64,000 nt of DNA from Actinomycetaceae bacterium (GCA_030532405.1 JAUNLF010000001.1:62001-126000), one strand, 5' to 3'; shown: positions 36,910 through 45,736, counted from the first letter of the stretch. Made by a program: numbers and translations. The notes: generated by a model not told the origin, from the letters alone.

Positions 36910-37917
36910 CTAGGCCTGCTTGCGTTCGCGGCGCGTGTCCAGGCGAAGCAAGAGGGAGGCGTACAGGCCGCCCGAAATGTTGTGCCACACCGAGAAGACA
37001 GCTGCGGGTAGCGCGGCCTCCGGAGTCAGGTGAAGCGCGGCCAGGCCGGCTGCGAGCCCGGAGTTTTGCATTCCGACCTCAACGGACGTGGTGCGCGCAG
37101 CGGCACTGTCTGAACCCGTGAAGTGAGCGACTGCGTAACCCAGTGCGTAGCCGAGCCCGTTGTGGAGGATGACAACCAGCAGGATGATCGCACCGGCCTC
37201 GACGATCTTATCCGCAGAGCCGGACACGACCGCCATAACAACGTAGGCGATGCCAAGCACGGAGATCCAGGGGAGTGCGGGCAGCACCTTTTCCACAATC
37301 TTTCCAGCAAGCGTGCGTACCAGCAGGCCGCCAACAACCGGAATGATCACGATCTTGACGATCGACATGGCCATCGCGGATGCGGATACGTCCATCCAGG
37401 AACCCGCCAGCCACAAAGTTAAAAGGGGAGTAAAGATCGGGGCAAGCAGTGTGGAGATCGTTGTCATCGTCACCGACAGCGCAACGTCGCCCTTGGCAAG
37501 ATATGAAATCACGTTGGAGGACGTGCCGCCGGGTGCGGATCCCACCAGCACAACGCCGGCTGCCAGCGCCGGGGGCAGATTGAACGCCCACGCTAGCGCA
37601 ACGCCTAGCAGCGGCATAATGACGAACTGTGCTACAACGCCAATAAGGATGGGCAGAGGGCGCTTAGCAACCATCTTGAAGTCAGGTGCGGTGAGGGTCA
37701 GGCCCATACCGAACATGATGATTCCAAGCGCCGGGGTTACGTAGCCCGCGAAGGGCTGAACCGACTGGGGCATCAGGAACGCGATTAGGAACGCCGCGAT
37801 AATGATGAGCGGGAAGATCGTGACCGCAATTTTTGCGGAGCGATCTTCAGCGGCGGTCGTCGTAGTCCTGTTTACCGTCGCGCTTTGGGTAGCGCGTTTA
37901 GTGTTGATGGCTTTCAT
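36910..37917 (-). CDS. Bile acid:sodium symporter-family (BASS) transporter
   Basis: A 335-residue membrane protein with about nine to ten hydrophobic segments. Family signatures are LGIIMFGMGLTLTAPDF and VLVGSAPGGTSSNVISYLAKGD, the latter including the sodium-site crossover. BASS proteins import organic anions (bile acids, pantothenate, pyruvate or keto acids) with Na+; the substrate here is unknown. ATG 37917 is preceded by a leaderless -10, which fixes the start. About 30 Thr- and Arg-rich residues come before the first helix. Confidence 0.9.
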   Translation of the reverse strand: MKAINTKRATQSATVNRTTTTAAEDRSAKIAVTIFPLIIIAAFLIAFLMPQSVQPFAGYVTPALGIIMFGMGLTLTAPDFKMVAKRPLPILIGVVAQFVIMPLLGVALAWAFNLPPALAAGVVLVGSAPGGTSSNVISYLAKGDVALSVTMTTISTLLAPIFTPLLTLWLAGSWMDVSASAMAMSIVKIVIIPVVGGLLVRTLAGKIVEKVLPALPWISVLGIAYVVMAVVSGSADKIVEAGAIILLVVILHNGLGYALGYAVAHFTGSDSAAARTTSVEVGMQNSGLAAGLAALHLTPEAALPAAVFSVWHNISGGLYASLLLRLDTRRERKQA

Positions 37918-37923
37918 GAGGGA

Positions 37924-37929
37924 AGCTTA
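37924..37929 (-). promoter_or_regulatory. Leaderless -10 element of the symporter gene
   Basis: On the minus strand TAAGCT ends six bases before the ATG, with no Shine-Dalgarno. It lies inside the palindrome AAGCTT-AAA-AAGCTT (37923-37937), which could be an operator. Confidence 0.55.
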
Positions 37930-37980
37930 AAAAGCTTACAGACCGTCTCGTAAAATCGTCCGGTGCTTGAGATGAGGCGG

Positions 37981-38007
37981 GGGAATAAAGTTGGAGACTT
38001 ACGTGTT
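37981..38007 (+). promoter_or_regulatory. SigR/SigH-type promoter upstream of rbpA
   Basis: GGGAAT (37981-37986), 18 bases, then GTT (38005-38007): an exact fit to the GGGAAT-N18-GTT pattern of thiol-oxidative-stress sigma factors SigR (Streptomyces) and SigH (mycobacteria). rbpA is a known SigR target in Streptomyces. It is about 264 bases before the rbpA ATG, so a long leader or a second promoter is implied. Confidence 0.55.
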
Positions 38008-38029
38008 CTAACCCTTATATGAATCTGAC

Positions 38030-38043
38030 ATAATGTACATTAT
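38030..38043. promoter_or_regulatory. 14-base perfect palindrome before rbpA
   Basis: ATAATGTACATTAT. Its half-sites AATGTA/TACATT are the same as those of the candidate TetR operator at 36065-36079, but with overlapping instead of 3-base spacing. May be an operator overlapping a CATAAT -10-like element. Confidence 0.4.
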
Positions 38044-38270
38044 CGGCACAGTATCGAAAAGTATGCGAGGGCGGACAGCTTCCGGTAACAACCACTTTTG
38101 CCCGCAAACACGCGCACTTGCATTGCAGGCGGCGCTACGCGGTGAGCGTTGCCAACCAAACGCGCGCAGGCGCCCTCGTACAATAAATCACGATTCGAAA
38201 AGAACACTACGCGCAAAACGCTGGTGAACTTTCCAACGCTTATTAAAACCACTGATGGAAGGATTTGATT

Positions 38271-38630
38271 ATGGCTGATCGCGCTCTACGCGGTATGCAG
38301 ATTGGTGCAAAGTCTTTAGAGACCGAGGACGGCATTGTATTTGCCGAGCGCGTCCAAAGGCGCTTCCAGTGCGCTAACGGACACGTGTTCACGGTGGCAA
38401 TGTCAGTGGACTCCGAACCGCCGGCAACGTGGGAATGCAAATGCGGTGCGCAGGCCGAGTTCCTAGGCCATGCGGAACCCGAAGAAACCAAGCCGCCCAA
38501 GCCGCAGCGTACCCACTGGGACATGTTGCTAGAGCGCCGCTCGGAGGAAGAACTCGAAGTCTTGCTACAGGAACAACTCGAAGTTCTTCGCCGCGGCGAG
38601 CTTCGTGACGGCGTAGCCTACAGGCGGTAA
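38271..38630 (+). CDS. rbpA: RbpA, RNA polymerase-binding protein
   Basis: A 119-residue protein with the full RbpA layout: an N-terminal tail (MADRALRGMQIGAKSLE), a zinc-binding core with Cys and His ligands (FQCANGHVF, WECKCGA), a basic/proline linker (EETKPPKPQRT) and the sigma-interaction helix (HWDMLLERRSEEELEVLLQ). RbpA stabilises promoter complexes of the principal sigma factor in actinobacteria and underlies basal rifampicin tolerance. The ATG at 38271 follows GGAAGGA. It is the canonical copy; a shorter paralogue lies at 4429-4725. Confidence 0.96.
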   Translation: MADRALRGMQIGAKSLETEDGIVFAERVQRRFQCANGHVFTVAMSVDSEPPATWECKCGAQAEFLGHAEPEETKPPKPQRTHWDMLLERRSEEELEVLLQEQLEVLRRGELRDGVAYRR

Positions 38631-38667
38631 ATTAGGCTGGTCCAGTCATCAATTAGAAAGAACGCGC

Positions 38668-39465
38668 ATGACGGCCGAAACCTCTTCGAACGCAGAAAAA
38701 ACTCCGCGCGAACGTCGAGCATACTCGATCGCCCCCAAAGCCATTGCCCCGCTTCCTTTGCGCGTGCGAGCATGGCTAGTTCACATATTTACGATGACTG
38801 GCATGGCCTTCGCGGCGCTTGCCACACTAGCCCTCATCGAGGGCGCCATTACGCGCATGTGGATGTGGCTAGGCGCCGCGCTTATCGTTGACAGCATCGA
38901 CGGGTTCTTCGCCCGGCGCTACCGCGTCAAAGAAGTTTTGCCGTGGTTTGACGGCGGAATCCTAGACATCACGATCGACTACATAACGTGGACGTTCATC
39001 CCGGCAATGTTCATGTACACGAACCTGGACATGGGCCCAAAGCCACTGGCCGGGATCCTGATGGTCCTGGTGCTAACCACGTCGATGCTTTGCTACGCCA
39101 ACGAAAACTGGAAGTCTGTTGACTACTACTTCTACGGCTTCCCCGCCGCGTGGAACATTGTTGCCGTCATCCTGTACGTCCTACAACCCGGTAAATACGT
39201 CAATATCATCACGGTCGCCGTCTTTATTGTCCTAACAATTGTGCCGTTCTACTGGACGCACCCGTTCCGCGTTAAGCGATTCATGGCACTGAACCTTACC
39301 GCCACAGTCGTGTGGATCACCGCAACCGCGTGGCTAGTACTCATCTTCCCCGCCCAGCCGGCCTGGCTCATGGTTGCGTTCGCGGCCTCCGGCGCCTGGT
39401 TCCTGATTACCGGCCTAGTTCGAACCATTACCGGGCCCGACCGCCCGAGCCGCCGCACCGCGTAG
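38668..39465 (+). CDS. pcs: Phosphatidylcholine synthase (CDP-alcohol phosphatidyltransferase)
   Basis: A 265-residue membrane enzyme with about eight hydrophobic segments. The catalytic motif is D78-G79-x2-A82-R83-x12-G96-x3-D100-x3-D104. The 12-residue spacing distinguishes phosphatidylcholine synthase from ordinary CDP-alcohol transferases, which have eight. Pcs condenses CDP-diacylglycerol with free choline. Few actinobacteria carry it, and it needs choline from outside; no choline transporter is in this window. Starts 37 bases after rbpA, with AGAAAG as a weak ribosome site. Its last 51 bases overlap the end of the convergent unknown gene. Confidence 0.85.
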   Translation: MTAETSSNAEKTPRERRAYSIAPKAIAPLPLRVRAWLVHIFTMTGMAFAALATLALIEGAITRMWMWLGAALIVDSIDGFFARRYRVKEVLPWFDGGILDITIDYITWTFIPAMFMYTNLDMGPKPLAGILMVLVLTTSMLCYANENWKSVDYYFYGFPAAWNIVAVILYVLQPGKYVNIITVAVFIVLTIVPFYWTHPFRVKRFMALNLTATVVWITATAWLVLIFPAQPAWLMVAFAASGAWFLITGLVRTITGPDRPSRRTA

Positions 39466-40506
39466 CCCCTTCGCAATCGCGCGGTCACGCAGGTAGTTCA
39501 CGCCCTCGTACAATATTGCGCCAACTATCATGCACCCAACGACCAAGTTGACCCACCACGAGTAGCCGCGCCCGTGCGACCAAAAATAAATGTAGGGCGC
39601 AATAAACGTAATAATCGTGACCGACAATCCCGTTAGGCGCAGCCACATTCGCCGGCCCGTGAAGAAGGCGACCAGGCCCCACGTGTACGGGATGGCCGTT
39701 ACGATATCCATGCCCCAAAGGAATGCGACGCTACCGTGGAAGCCTTTAACAAATGCGACCGGTAGGGCGCGCAGGGACGAGTAGACGAACACCACCACGT
39801 AGGCCCACACTTTCGGACTAAAGAACGCGCGGTACGCCAATGATGACGGGATGATTTTGGCGTCCAGTTCGGTTAGGGCGCGGTAGTTTCGCAGGCTGAT
39901 ACGCGACGAATCCACGCCCAGGAAGGCGCGCGAGATGAACGCTTTTTGATGCTCACTCCCCTTTGCCCACGTGCGTAGCCACGCGGACGGGTTAACGCCG
40001 ACGATCACGTGCGGTTTCGACCCGTCTATCGAGCTGGAGTGCCCCGCGTAGTCGGCCTGTCGTCCCTTAAAGATGCTGAGGTCACGCGGCAGGAATGACT
40101 CGCTGAGGGGTTGTAGGACCCACTCCCCTGTCTCCAACCCGACGTTGCACGCCGTGTTTTTTCCAAAAAATTGTTGGAGGGCGGCCACGCTTTGCGCTGG
40201 GACCAACGCGATTGCCAGGTGCTGGCGCGTAGTGATGAAGCGGCGCAAATCTGACCCCAGAGCGTCAATCGTCGCCTGCGACAGCGTACCCAGGCTTATG
40301 TTGCTTGCGCTTTCAACGGCAAAACGGATGATCTCCATGCTGACCGACACGGTGCGCGAACTAAGGTTACCCAGCCTGTCGATGCCCGAGACCCGCTTCA
40401 CCAAATCCGGATCAACACAAACTTCAGACAGCACCGGATACGCCAGGATCGAGTGACGCGTAAGCAGGTCGGTATTTGCGTTTGCGTGAGCGAGCGCGTG
40501 CGGCAT
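39415..40506 (-). CDS. Unrecognised protein with four C-terminal membrane segments
   Basis: A 363-residue protein of no family I recognise. Residues 1-230 look soluble with mixed helices and strands (for example RQHLAIALVPAQSVAALQ and KPHVIVGVNPSAWLRTW). Membrane segments are at about 233-254, 260-283, 288-309 and 317-338, followed by a short basic tail. A leaderless -10 fixes the ATG at 40506. It lies 27 bases after lnt on the same strand, and its last 51 bases overlap the 3' end of pcs, so the two convergent mRNAs share antisense sequence. A role near lipid or envelope metabolism is only a guess from position. Confidence 0.75.
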   Translation of the reverse strand: MPHALAHANANTDLLTRHSILAYPVLSEVCVDPDLVKRVSGIDRLGNLSSRTVSVSMEIIRFAVESASNISLGTLSQATIDALGSDLRRFITTRQHLAIALVPAQSVAALQQFFGKNTACNVGLETGEWVLQPLSESFLPRDLSIFKGRQADYAGHSSSIDGSKPHVIVGVNPSAWLRTWAKGSEHQKAFISRAFLGVDSSRISLRNYRALTELDAKIIPSSLAYRAFFSPKVWAYVVVFVYSSLRALPVAFVKGFHGSVAFLWGMDIVTAIPYTWGLVAFFTGRRMWLRLTGLSVTIITFIAPYIYFWSHGRGYSWWVNLVVGCMIVGAILYEGVNYLRDRAIAKGLRGAAARAVGPGNGSN

Positions 40507-40512
40507 CGGGCG

Positions 40513-40518
40513 ATCCTA
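40513..40518 (-). promoter_or_regulatory. Leaderless -10 element of the unknown membrane-protein gene
   Basis: On the minus strand TAGGAT ends six bases (CGCCCG) before the ATG; no Shine-Dalgarno is present. Confidence 0.55.
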
Positions 40519-40533
40519 GAAGTGAGGCAATAT

Positions 40534-42099
40534 CTACCTTGAAATGATATCGCCGCGCCTAGCCACGGTTCGAGCCGCCCCGGCGAGGAACAGCAAACCA
40601 GCGCCGAAAATCACGCCGTATCGCAAGTATTCACCGTACTTTGCCGAGAACGTCAGCGACGATCGCAGCGGAATGTCCTCCACGCGCCAAGCGGACTCAT
40701 ACAGCCCGGTCACCGACCGCATACTGCCGTTCGGCCGAACGATCGCGGACACGCCGTTAGTCGACACCTGCATAGAGCTACGCGAAAGCGACATCGCCCT
40801 CAAACGCACCATTTGTAGCTGCTGCGTTGCCTCCGCAGTGTAGCCAAACGACGAATTATTCGTCGGAACCATCAAGAACTTGCCGCCCAGGCGCGTAGCT
40901 TCAGCGAACACGTCCTCGTACGCGGCTTCAAAACAGATTCCAATGCCGGCAGTGAGATTTCCATCCTGGAGGGCGAGGCTCATAATGCCGGGCTGGGTGC
41001 CCGGGAGCATGTCGACGCTAACCTTGGCGGTCTCTTTGGACAGGATGGACAGGTACTCGCGAAACGGTATGTACTCGCCAAACGGGACGGGAAGCTGCTT
41101 CGTGTAAACATCGCCGACGGAGCCGTCCGGGTACCAGACGATCGACTCGTTGTAGCGCGCACCGTCCTCGTAGCGAATCACGCCAACCACAAGCGGAACT
41201 CCCGCCTGCTTTGCCACGCCCGTTAGGATTCGGGCGGCTTTTGGATCTGTGCGCGGATCGCGATCAAGAGAGTTTTCACCCCACACAATGAGGTCGGCTT
41301 CCATCCCCTGGTCGAGCGCTTCCAAGGTCGTGGCCGCGTGGTTTCCGGTGACCTTCAAATACTGCGCAAAGGTCTCGTTTGCGGGAAGTTCGATGTTGCC
41401 CTGAATGATTCCGACGCGGAGCGTGCCGTTCTCGGCGTTGGCGGGAAGCTCCAGCGCCATCGGAGCCAGCACAATACCGCCCGCGATGATCGCGGCGATT
41501 GGGCGGCGAATCCAACCGGTTGCGTGCGCGGGAACCAAGCTGAACACGCGGCGAATCAACACACTGATGGTAACGACGGCGAAACCGATCGTCACTTCAG
41601 ACCCCCACGGGGCCAGCGTGCGAAGCGGTGAATCCACCTGCGTGTAAGCCACGTACGCCCACGGGAACCCGGAGAACGGAACCCGCCCTCGCAACTGTTC
41701 CACGCCCACCCACAGCAGGGCGATAGCCATCGCGTAAAGCAGAGACGACCTGCGGACCGCGTCAATCTGGCGTACCAACGCCACCGCGGCTCCAAACAGG
41801 GCAAAGAAAACTGCCTGCGCCATCGCGAGAGCAAACCACGGCAAGTACGAGCCCACCGAAACGGTAGCCCACCAAATGTGCGCCAAGAAAAAGCCGAGCC
41901 CAAACAACAGGCCGTACCAGGCGGCGCGCCCCGCCCTCGATCTGTCTAACACCGAGACAAACAGTGTGATCGCGGGGAATATTAAGAACCACACGTCTTG
42001 ATCCGGGAACGACGCCCACATTAACCCGCCGGCCAGCACGAGCTCGCTGTAGTCCATCCACCGGCGCCGCTGCGGCAATACGATCGATGCTTTAGCCAC
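40534..42099 (-). CDS. lnt: Apolipoprotein N-acyltransferase
   Basis: A 521-residue membrane enzyme that adds the third acyl chain to lipoproteins. Several N-terminal membrane segments (to about residue 215) precede a nitrilase-type domain (about 225-470) with the catalytic triad Glu275 (VWGENSLD), Lys334 (YTKQLPVPFGEY) and Cys389 (GIGICFE). A last membrane segment lies near the C-terminus. It overlaps the helY stop by one base (TAATG-like). Lipoprotein substrates in this window include the TAXI receptor and RibY. Confidence 0.95.
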   Translation of the reverse strand: MAKASIVLPQRRRWMDYSELVLAGGLMWASFPDQDVWFLIFPAITLFVSVLDRSRAGRAAWYGLLFGLGFFLAHIWWATVSVGSYLPWFALAMAQAVFFALFGAAVALVRQIDAVRRSSLLYAMAIALLWVGVEQLRGRVPFSGFPWAYVAYTQVDSPLRTLAPWGSEVTIGFAVVTISVLIRRVFSLVPAHATGWIRRPIAAIIAGGIVLAPMALELPANAENGTLRVGIIQGNIELPANETFAQYLKVTGNHAATTLEALDQGMEADLIVWGENSLDRDPRTDPKAARILTGVAKQAGVPLVVGVIRYEDGARYNESIVWYPDGSVGDVYTKQLPVPFGEYIPFREYLSILSKETAKVSVDMLPGTQPGIMSLALQDGNLTAGIGICFEAAYEDVFAEATRLGGKFLMVPTNNSSFGYTAEATQQLQMVRLRAMSLSRSSMQVSTNGVSAIVRPNGSMRSVTGLYESAWRVEDIPLRSSLTFSAKYGEYLRYGVIFGAGLLFLAGAARTVARRGDIISR

Positions 42100-44903
42100 T
42101 AGGACGCCTCCGCGAGTGCAACCACCGAACGGCGGATCGCGTCTTGCGCCATGCGCGCCGTCTTGTTGAGCGGTGCGGGCGCCGCCGACGCAACCTGGCC
42201 GAGCGCATCAATCACCTGCCGGCACCAACGCACCCAGTCGCCGGCCTCCAAGTCCGAAGCCTGCACCGCGGTCGCCAGCGAATCGCCAAGTACCCACCAG
42301 TAAATTGCGGATAAAATCCCGTATTCAAGCGGCTCCGTTGAGGGAGCGTGGGCATCGTTTTCAGCCCTGTTTATATCCTTGAGGACGAGTTCGGTGTCGC
42401 GCAGGGCCCGCGCTAACTCACCGTTCTCGCCCCCCGGAATCTCGGTGTCCGGGTCGTGGTCCTTCCGGGGCTCGAACACGCACGTTGAGACAATCGCCGC
42501 CAGTTGCGCCGCATTCAAGTCGTTCCAAATGCCAGCGCGGATCGAGAGCGCAATCACCAGGTCTTTTTCACCGTAAATGCCGCGTAGCACCTCGCCGGCC
42601 TCGGTAATTTCACCGCCGTGTAGTGCTCCAACGTTTTCAAGTACCTGCGCGATCTTGTCGAAGCGGACCGCGACCGAGGACGTTTGCGCATCCACCTGGT
42701 CGGTCAGGCGCAAGTAGTCGCGGCGCGCGTTTAGCCACGGGCGGGCCGCGCGGGCGTGCTCATCGCGGTCGGGACACTTGTGAACCGGGTGGTTCCTAAC
42801 CTCGTTTTCTAGCCTGTCGAGCTGAGACTGAATATGCCTTGGAATCCGTAGCTTCTTGCGCTTAGGCGCGCCCAGTCGGCCCGAGCGTCGCATATTTCGA
42901 AGGTCGGACGATATCGCGGCCTTAAAACGTCCCGGCCTGCGCAGGTGGTTCTTCTTAATCCGCATGTTTCCAACGATTGACACGCCCTGCGGCATGGAGT
43001 CAGCCGTTACCTGTTCGATACGTCCATCCGCACCAATCGCCTGCACGGACGGGCCCCGACGCCCCTGCCGCGGTCCCCTGGTCACCACCGCGTCGGTCGG
43101 CCTCTTGCCACCCGCAAGTGAAATCACGTCACCTACGTTCAGCTTCAAGATGTCCCTCTCGACCTCGTGAACGCGGGCAATATTGCGCTGTTTCGCGGTC
43201 TCCTTTTGCAGGCGGGTCAAGTCGTCGCGGGCGACGAAGTACTCTTTGGCGTCGCCGAACTCGCAGTTGAAGTAGCCGTCAAGTTCCTTCATCCGCTCCT
43301 TGGCTTGGCGGGCGTCGCGGGCCAAGCCCACGACTTTGCGGTCGGCTTGGAACTGCGCAAAAGATTCTTCCATGACTTCGCGCGCTTGGGTGAGCGTACC
43401 GGTCGCCGCGAGGTTTGCAACCATGTTGTAAGTAGGACGGAAAGCCGACACCAGCGGGTAGGTGCGCTTGGAAGCGAGCGCCGCGACCTCTTCGGGCTCA
43501 ATATCGTAGCCGTGAACAACCACGGCGTGGCCTTCCACGTCAATGCCGCGGCGACCCGCGCGGCCCGTCAGCTGGGTGTACTCCCCCGGCGAAAGCGACA
43601 CGTGCGTGACGCCGTTGAACTTGCGCAGTGAATCCAGCACCACCGTGCGCGCGGGCATGTTGATACCAAGCGCGAGGGTCTCTGTTGCAAATACAACCTT
43701 GATGAGTCCCGCGGCAAACAGGGTCTCGATGGTCTCTTTCAACACGGGCAGGAGCCCGGCGTGGTGGGCCGCCACCCCTGCTTCGAGCGCGGCGGACCAT
43801 TTCGCGATGCCGAGCACCGACATGTCCTCGGCGGAAAGTGTTGAAACGGCCTCGTCCACAACGGCCGCGATCTGCTGCTGTTCTTCCCGAGTGGTCAAAG
43901 TGACGCCCGCGCCGACAACTGCGTCTACGGCGTCGTCGCACGCGGCTCGCGAAAAGATGAAGAAAATTGCGGGCAGCAAGTGAGCGCGATCCAACGATAT
44001 GACGACCTCGGGTTTAGACACGCGCCGGGCACGCGTCCGGCTTCCGCGGATGCGCCGCCCTCCTGCGAGCCCCCTATCGGAGTCATATTTTGACCGTGAC
44101 TCGATTCCGCGCCAATCGGAGATTGCGGAATATAGCTGGGGATTTATTTTGCCTTGGAGGACGTGCCTGCCGTCGCGGTCGGGCGTGTATAAATCGTAGA
44201 GGTGCCGGCCAACCATCATGTGCTGGTACAGGGGTACGGGCCGGGTTTCGGATACGACAATGGAGCATCCCCCGCGCACCTGGTCGATCCAGTCGCCGAA
44301 CTCTTCCGCGTTTGAGACAGTCGCGGAAAGCGCAACCAGCTGCACGTGCGACGGCATGTGGATGATGACTTCTTCCCACACGGGCCCGCGGAAACGGTCG
44401 GCCAGGTAGTGGACTTCGTCCAGTACGATTGCGCCCAGGTCCGACAAGTCTTTGCCGGAGTAGATCATGTTGCGCGCAACCTCGGTCGTCATGACAACGA
44501 CGGGCGCGTCACCGTTTATTGACGTATCGCCGGTTAGTAGTCCAACGTTTTCGTCACCAAACTGGTCTCGCAGTTCCCGATACTTTTGATTCGAAAGCGC
44601 TTTGATCGGAGTCGTGTAGAACGCTCTCGTCTGCCTGGTGAGTGCCATGTGCAGCGCGAACTCGCCGACAATAGTCTTACCCGCACCCGTTGGGGCGGCA
44701 ACCAAAACGTTCTCGCCCTCCTCAACTTTTTCAAGTGCGGAAAGTTGAAAATCGTCGAAATTAAAGTCATATCCGAGGGCGAACTGGGCGCGCTCAGTTT
44801 TTTCAAAACGATTGCGCTCCATTGCTAAGCGGTAGCGTTCTGCGGCACTTAATTGCTCGGGTTCATCGGATTGCTGGGTTCTTCGCCGTTTGCGGGAAGT
44901 CAC
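42099..44903 (-). CDS. helY: HelY, Ski2/Mtr4-like DExH RNA helicase
   Basis: A 934-residue superfamily 2 helicase. Walker A is PTGAGKT (71-77), motif II DEVH (162-165), motif III SATVSN, and motif VI is in QLTGRAGRRGID. The C-terminal half has an SH3/KOW-like region and DSHCT-type helical domain. It probably acts in RNA processing or decay. It overlaps tatC by 4 bases (ATGA). tatA-tatC-helY is a conserved actinobacterial block. Confidence 0.95.
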   Translation of the reverse strand: MTSRKRRRTQQSDEPEQLSAAERYRLAMERNRFEKTERAQFALGYDFNFDDFQLSALEKVEEGENVLVAAPTGAGKTIVGEFALHMALTRQTRAFYTTPIKALSNQKYRELRDQFGDENVGLLTGDTSINGDAPVVVMTTEVARNMIYSGKDLSDLGAIVLDEVHYLADRFRGPVWEEVIIHMPSHVQLVALSATVSNAEEFGDWIDQVRGGCSIVVSETRPVPLYQHMMVGRHLYDLYTPDRDGRHVLQGKINPQLYSAISDWRGIESRSKYDSDRGLAGGRRIRGSRTRARRVSKPEVVISLDRAHLLPAIFFIFSRAACDDAVDAVVGAGVTLTTREEQQQIAAVVDEAVSTLSAEDMSVLGIAKWSAALEAGVAAHHAGLLPVLKETIETLFAAGLIKVVFATETLALGINMPARTVVLDSLRKFNGVTHVSLSPGEYTQLTGRAGRRGIDVEGHAVVVHGYDIEPEEVAALASKRTYPLVSAFRPTYNMVANLAATGTLTQAREVMEESFAQFQADRKVVGLARDARQAKERMKELDGYFNCEFGDAKEYFVARDDLTRLQKETAKQRNIARVHEVERDILKLNVGDVISLAGGKRPTDAVVTRGPRQGRRGPSVQAIGADGRIEQVTADSMPQGVSIVGNMRIKKNHLRRPGRFKAAISSDLRNMRRSGRLGAPKRKKLRIPRHIQSQLDRLENEVRNHPVHKCPDRDEHARAARPWLNARRDYLRLTDQVDAQTSSVAVRFDKIAQVLENVGALHGGEITEAGEVLRGIYGEKDLVIALSIRAGIWNDLNAAQLAAIVSTCVFEPRKDHDPDTEIPGGENGELARALRDTELVLKDINRAENDAHAPSTEPLEYGILSAIYWWVLGDSLATAVQASDLEAGDWVRWCRQVIDALGQVASAAPAPLNKTARMAQDAIRRSVVALAEAS

Positions 44904-45727
44904 GATTCAGCCTCTTTATCTTTAGCGTCTAGACGAGCCAAGGCGGCGTCCAGTTCGGCCTCTTCTTTGGCTTTCTTACGGTCGTAGCGGCGGTCGTGCA
45001 GGAATGAAATCCCCACTGCAAGCAGGTATAGCGCGATCATGGCGAGCGCTTGGAACGTCATGTTCCACGGGTCGGGCAACGGGTTCGCGACCGCGGCGAA
45101 CACGAATGCGGATACGACGGCCCACCGCCAGCCCTTAAGCATCGTGCTTGCGCGCAGAATATTCAGCTGGTTAAGCCCGACCATTGCAAGTGGTATCAGG
45201 AAGGAAACGCCAAACACTAAAACCAGTCGCATGTAGAAACTAAAGTACATGCCTGACTTCATCAGCATTACAGCGGAATCTGGCGCGAAGGATGTAAGAA
45301 TTTCCACCGCGTGAGGCATGATCCAAACACCGACCGCCGCGCCCGCACTAAACAGGACGGCACCCGCGACCGTGAAGATAATCGCGTACGCTTTTTCGCG
45401 CCGCTTCAGCGCGGGAGCAACGAACGCCCACACCTGGTACACCCACCACGGGGTCGTCAAAATGAACCCGGCAAACATTGACAGCCGCAGTTTCAAGTCG
45501 AAAGCTGCCGACACTGTTTCAAAGTTGAGTTCTGCAACTTGGCCGCGCTCACGCAAATCAATGAGCGGCTGGGCCATGTAGTTGAAGATGTAAGGGTATA
45601 GGAACCAGCCGACAATCGTGCCGACTAGGATTCCAAGAAGGATGAAAATAAGTCGGCGTCGAGCTTCCTTTAAATGATCAACGAGGGGCATACGCCCCTC
45701 GGGATCACGCTTCGTTAGCTTCGCCAT
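44900..45727 (-). CDS. tatC: TatC, twin-arginine translocase receptor subunit
   Basis: A 275-residue protein with six membrane segments. The N-terminal DHLKEARRRLIFILLG and the conserved FETVSAAFDLKLRLSMFAGF with its periplasmic loop, then ALKRREKAYA, are typical. TatC binds the twin-arginine signal of folded exported proteins. The C-terminal tail (about 245-275) is charged, rich in Lys and Glu. It starts 9 bases after tatA and overlaps helY by 4. Confidence 0.96.
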   Translation of the reverse strand: MAKLTKRDPEGRMPLVDHLKEARRRLIFILLGILVGTIVGWFLYPYIFNYMAQPLIDLRERGQVAELNFETVSAAFDLKLRLSMFAGFILTTPWWVYQVWAFVAPALKRREKAYAIIFTVAGAVLFSAGAAVGVWIMPHAVEILTSFAPDSAVMLMKSGMYFSFYMRLVLVFGVSFLIPLAMVGLNQLNILRASTMLKGWRWAVVSAFVFAAVANPLPDPWNMTFQALAMIALYLLAVGISFLHDRRYDRKKAKEEAELDAALARLDAKDKEAES

Positions 45728-45736
45728 TTGGAATCG

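Larger units (their letters stand above)
37918..38270. other. Divergent intergenic region, symporter / rbpA
   Basis: A 353-base stretch. It holds the symporter leaderless promoter, a SigR-like promoter (37981-38007) and a 14-base perfect palindrome ATAATGTACATTAT (38030-38043). The remaining ~230 bases before rbpA would be a long leader. A 64-codon open frame at 38033-38227 has no ribosome site or recognisable product. Confidence 0.6.

Noticed and set aside
38033-38227. 64-codon open frame before rbpA
   Set aside because: No ribosome site; starts inside a palindrome; composition looks non-coding.
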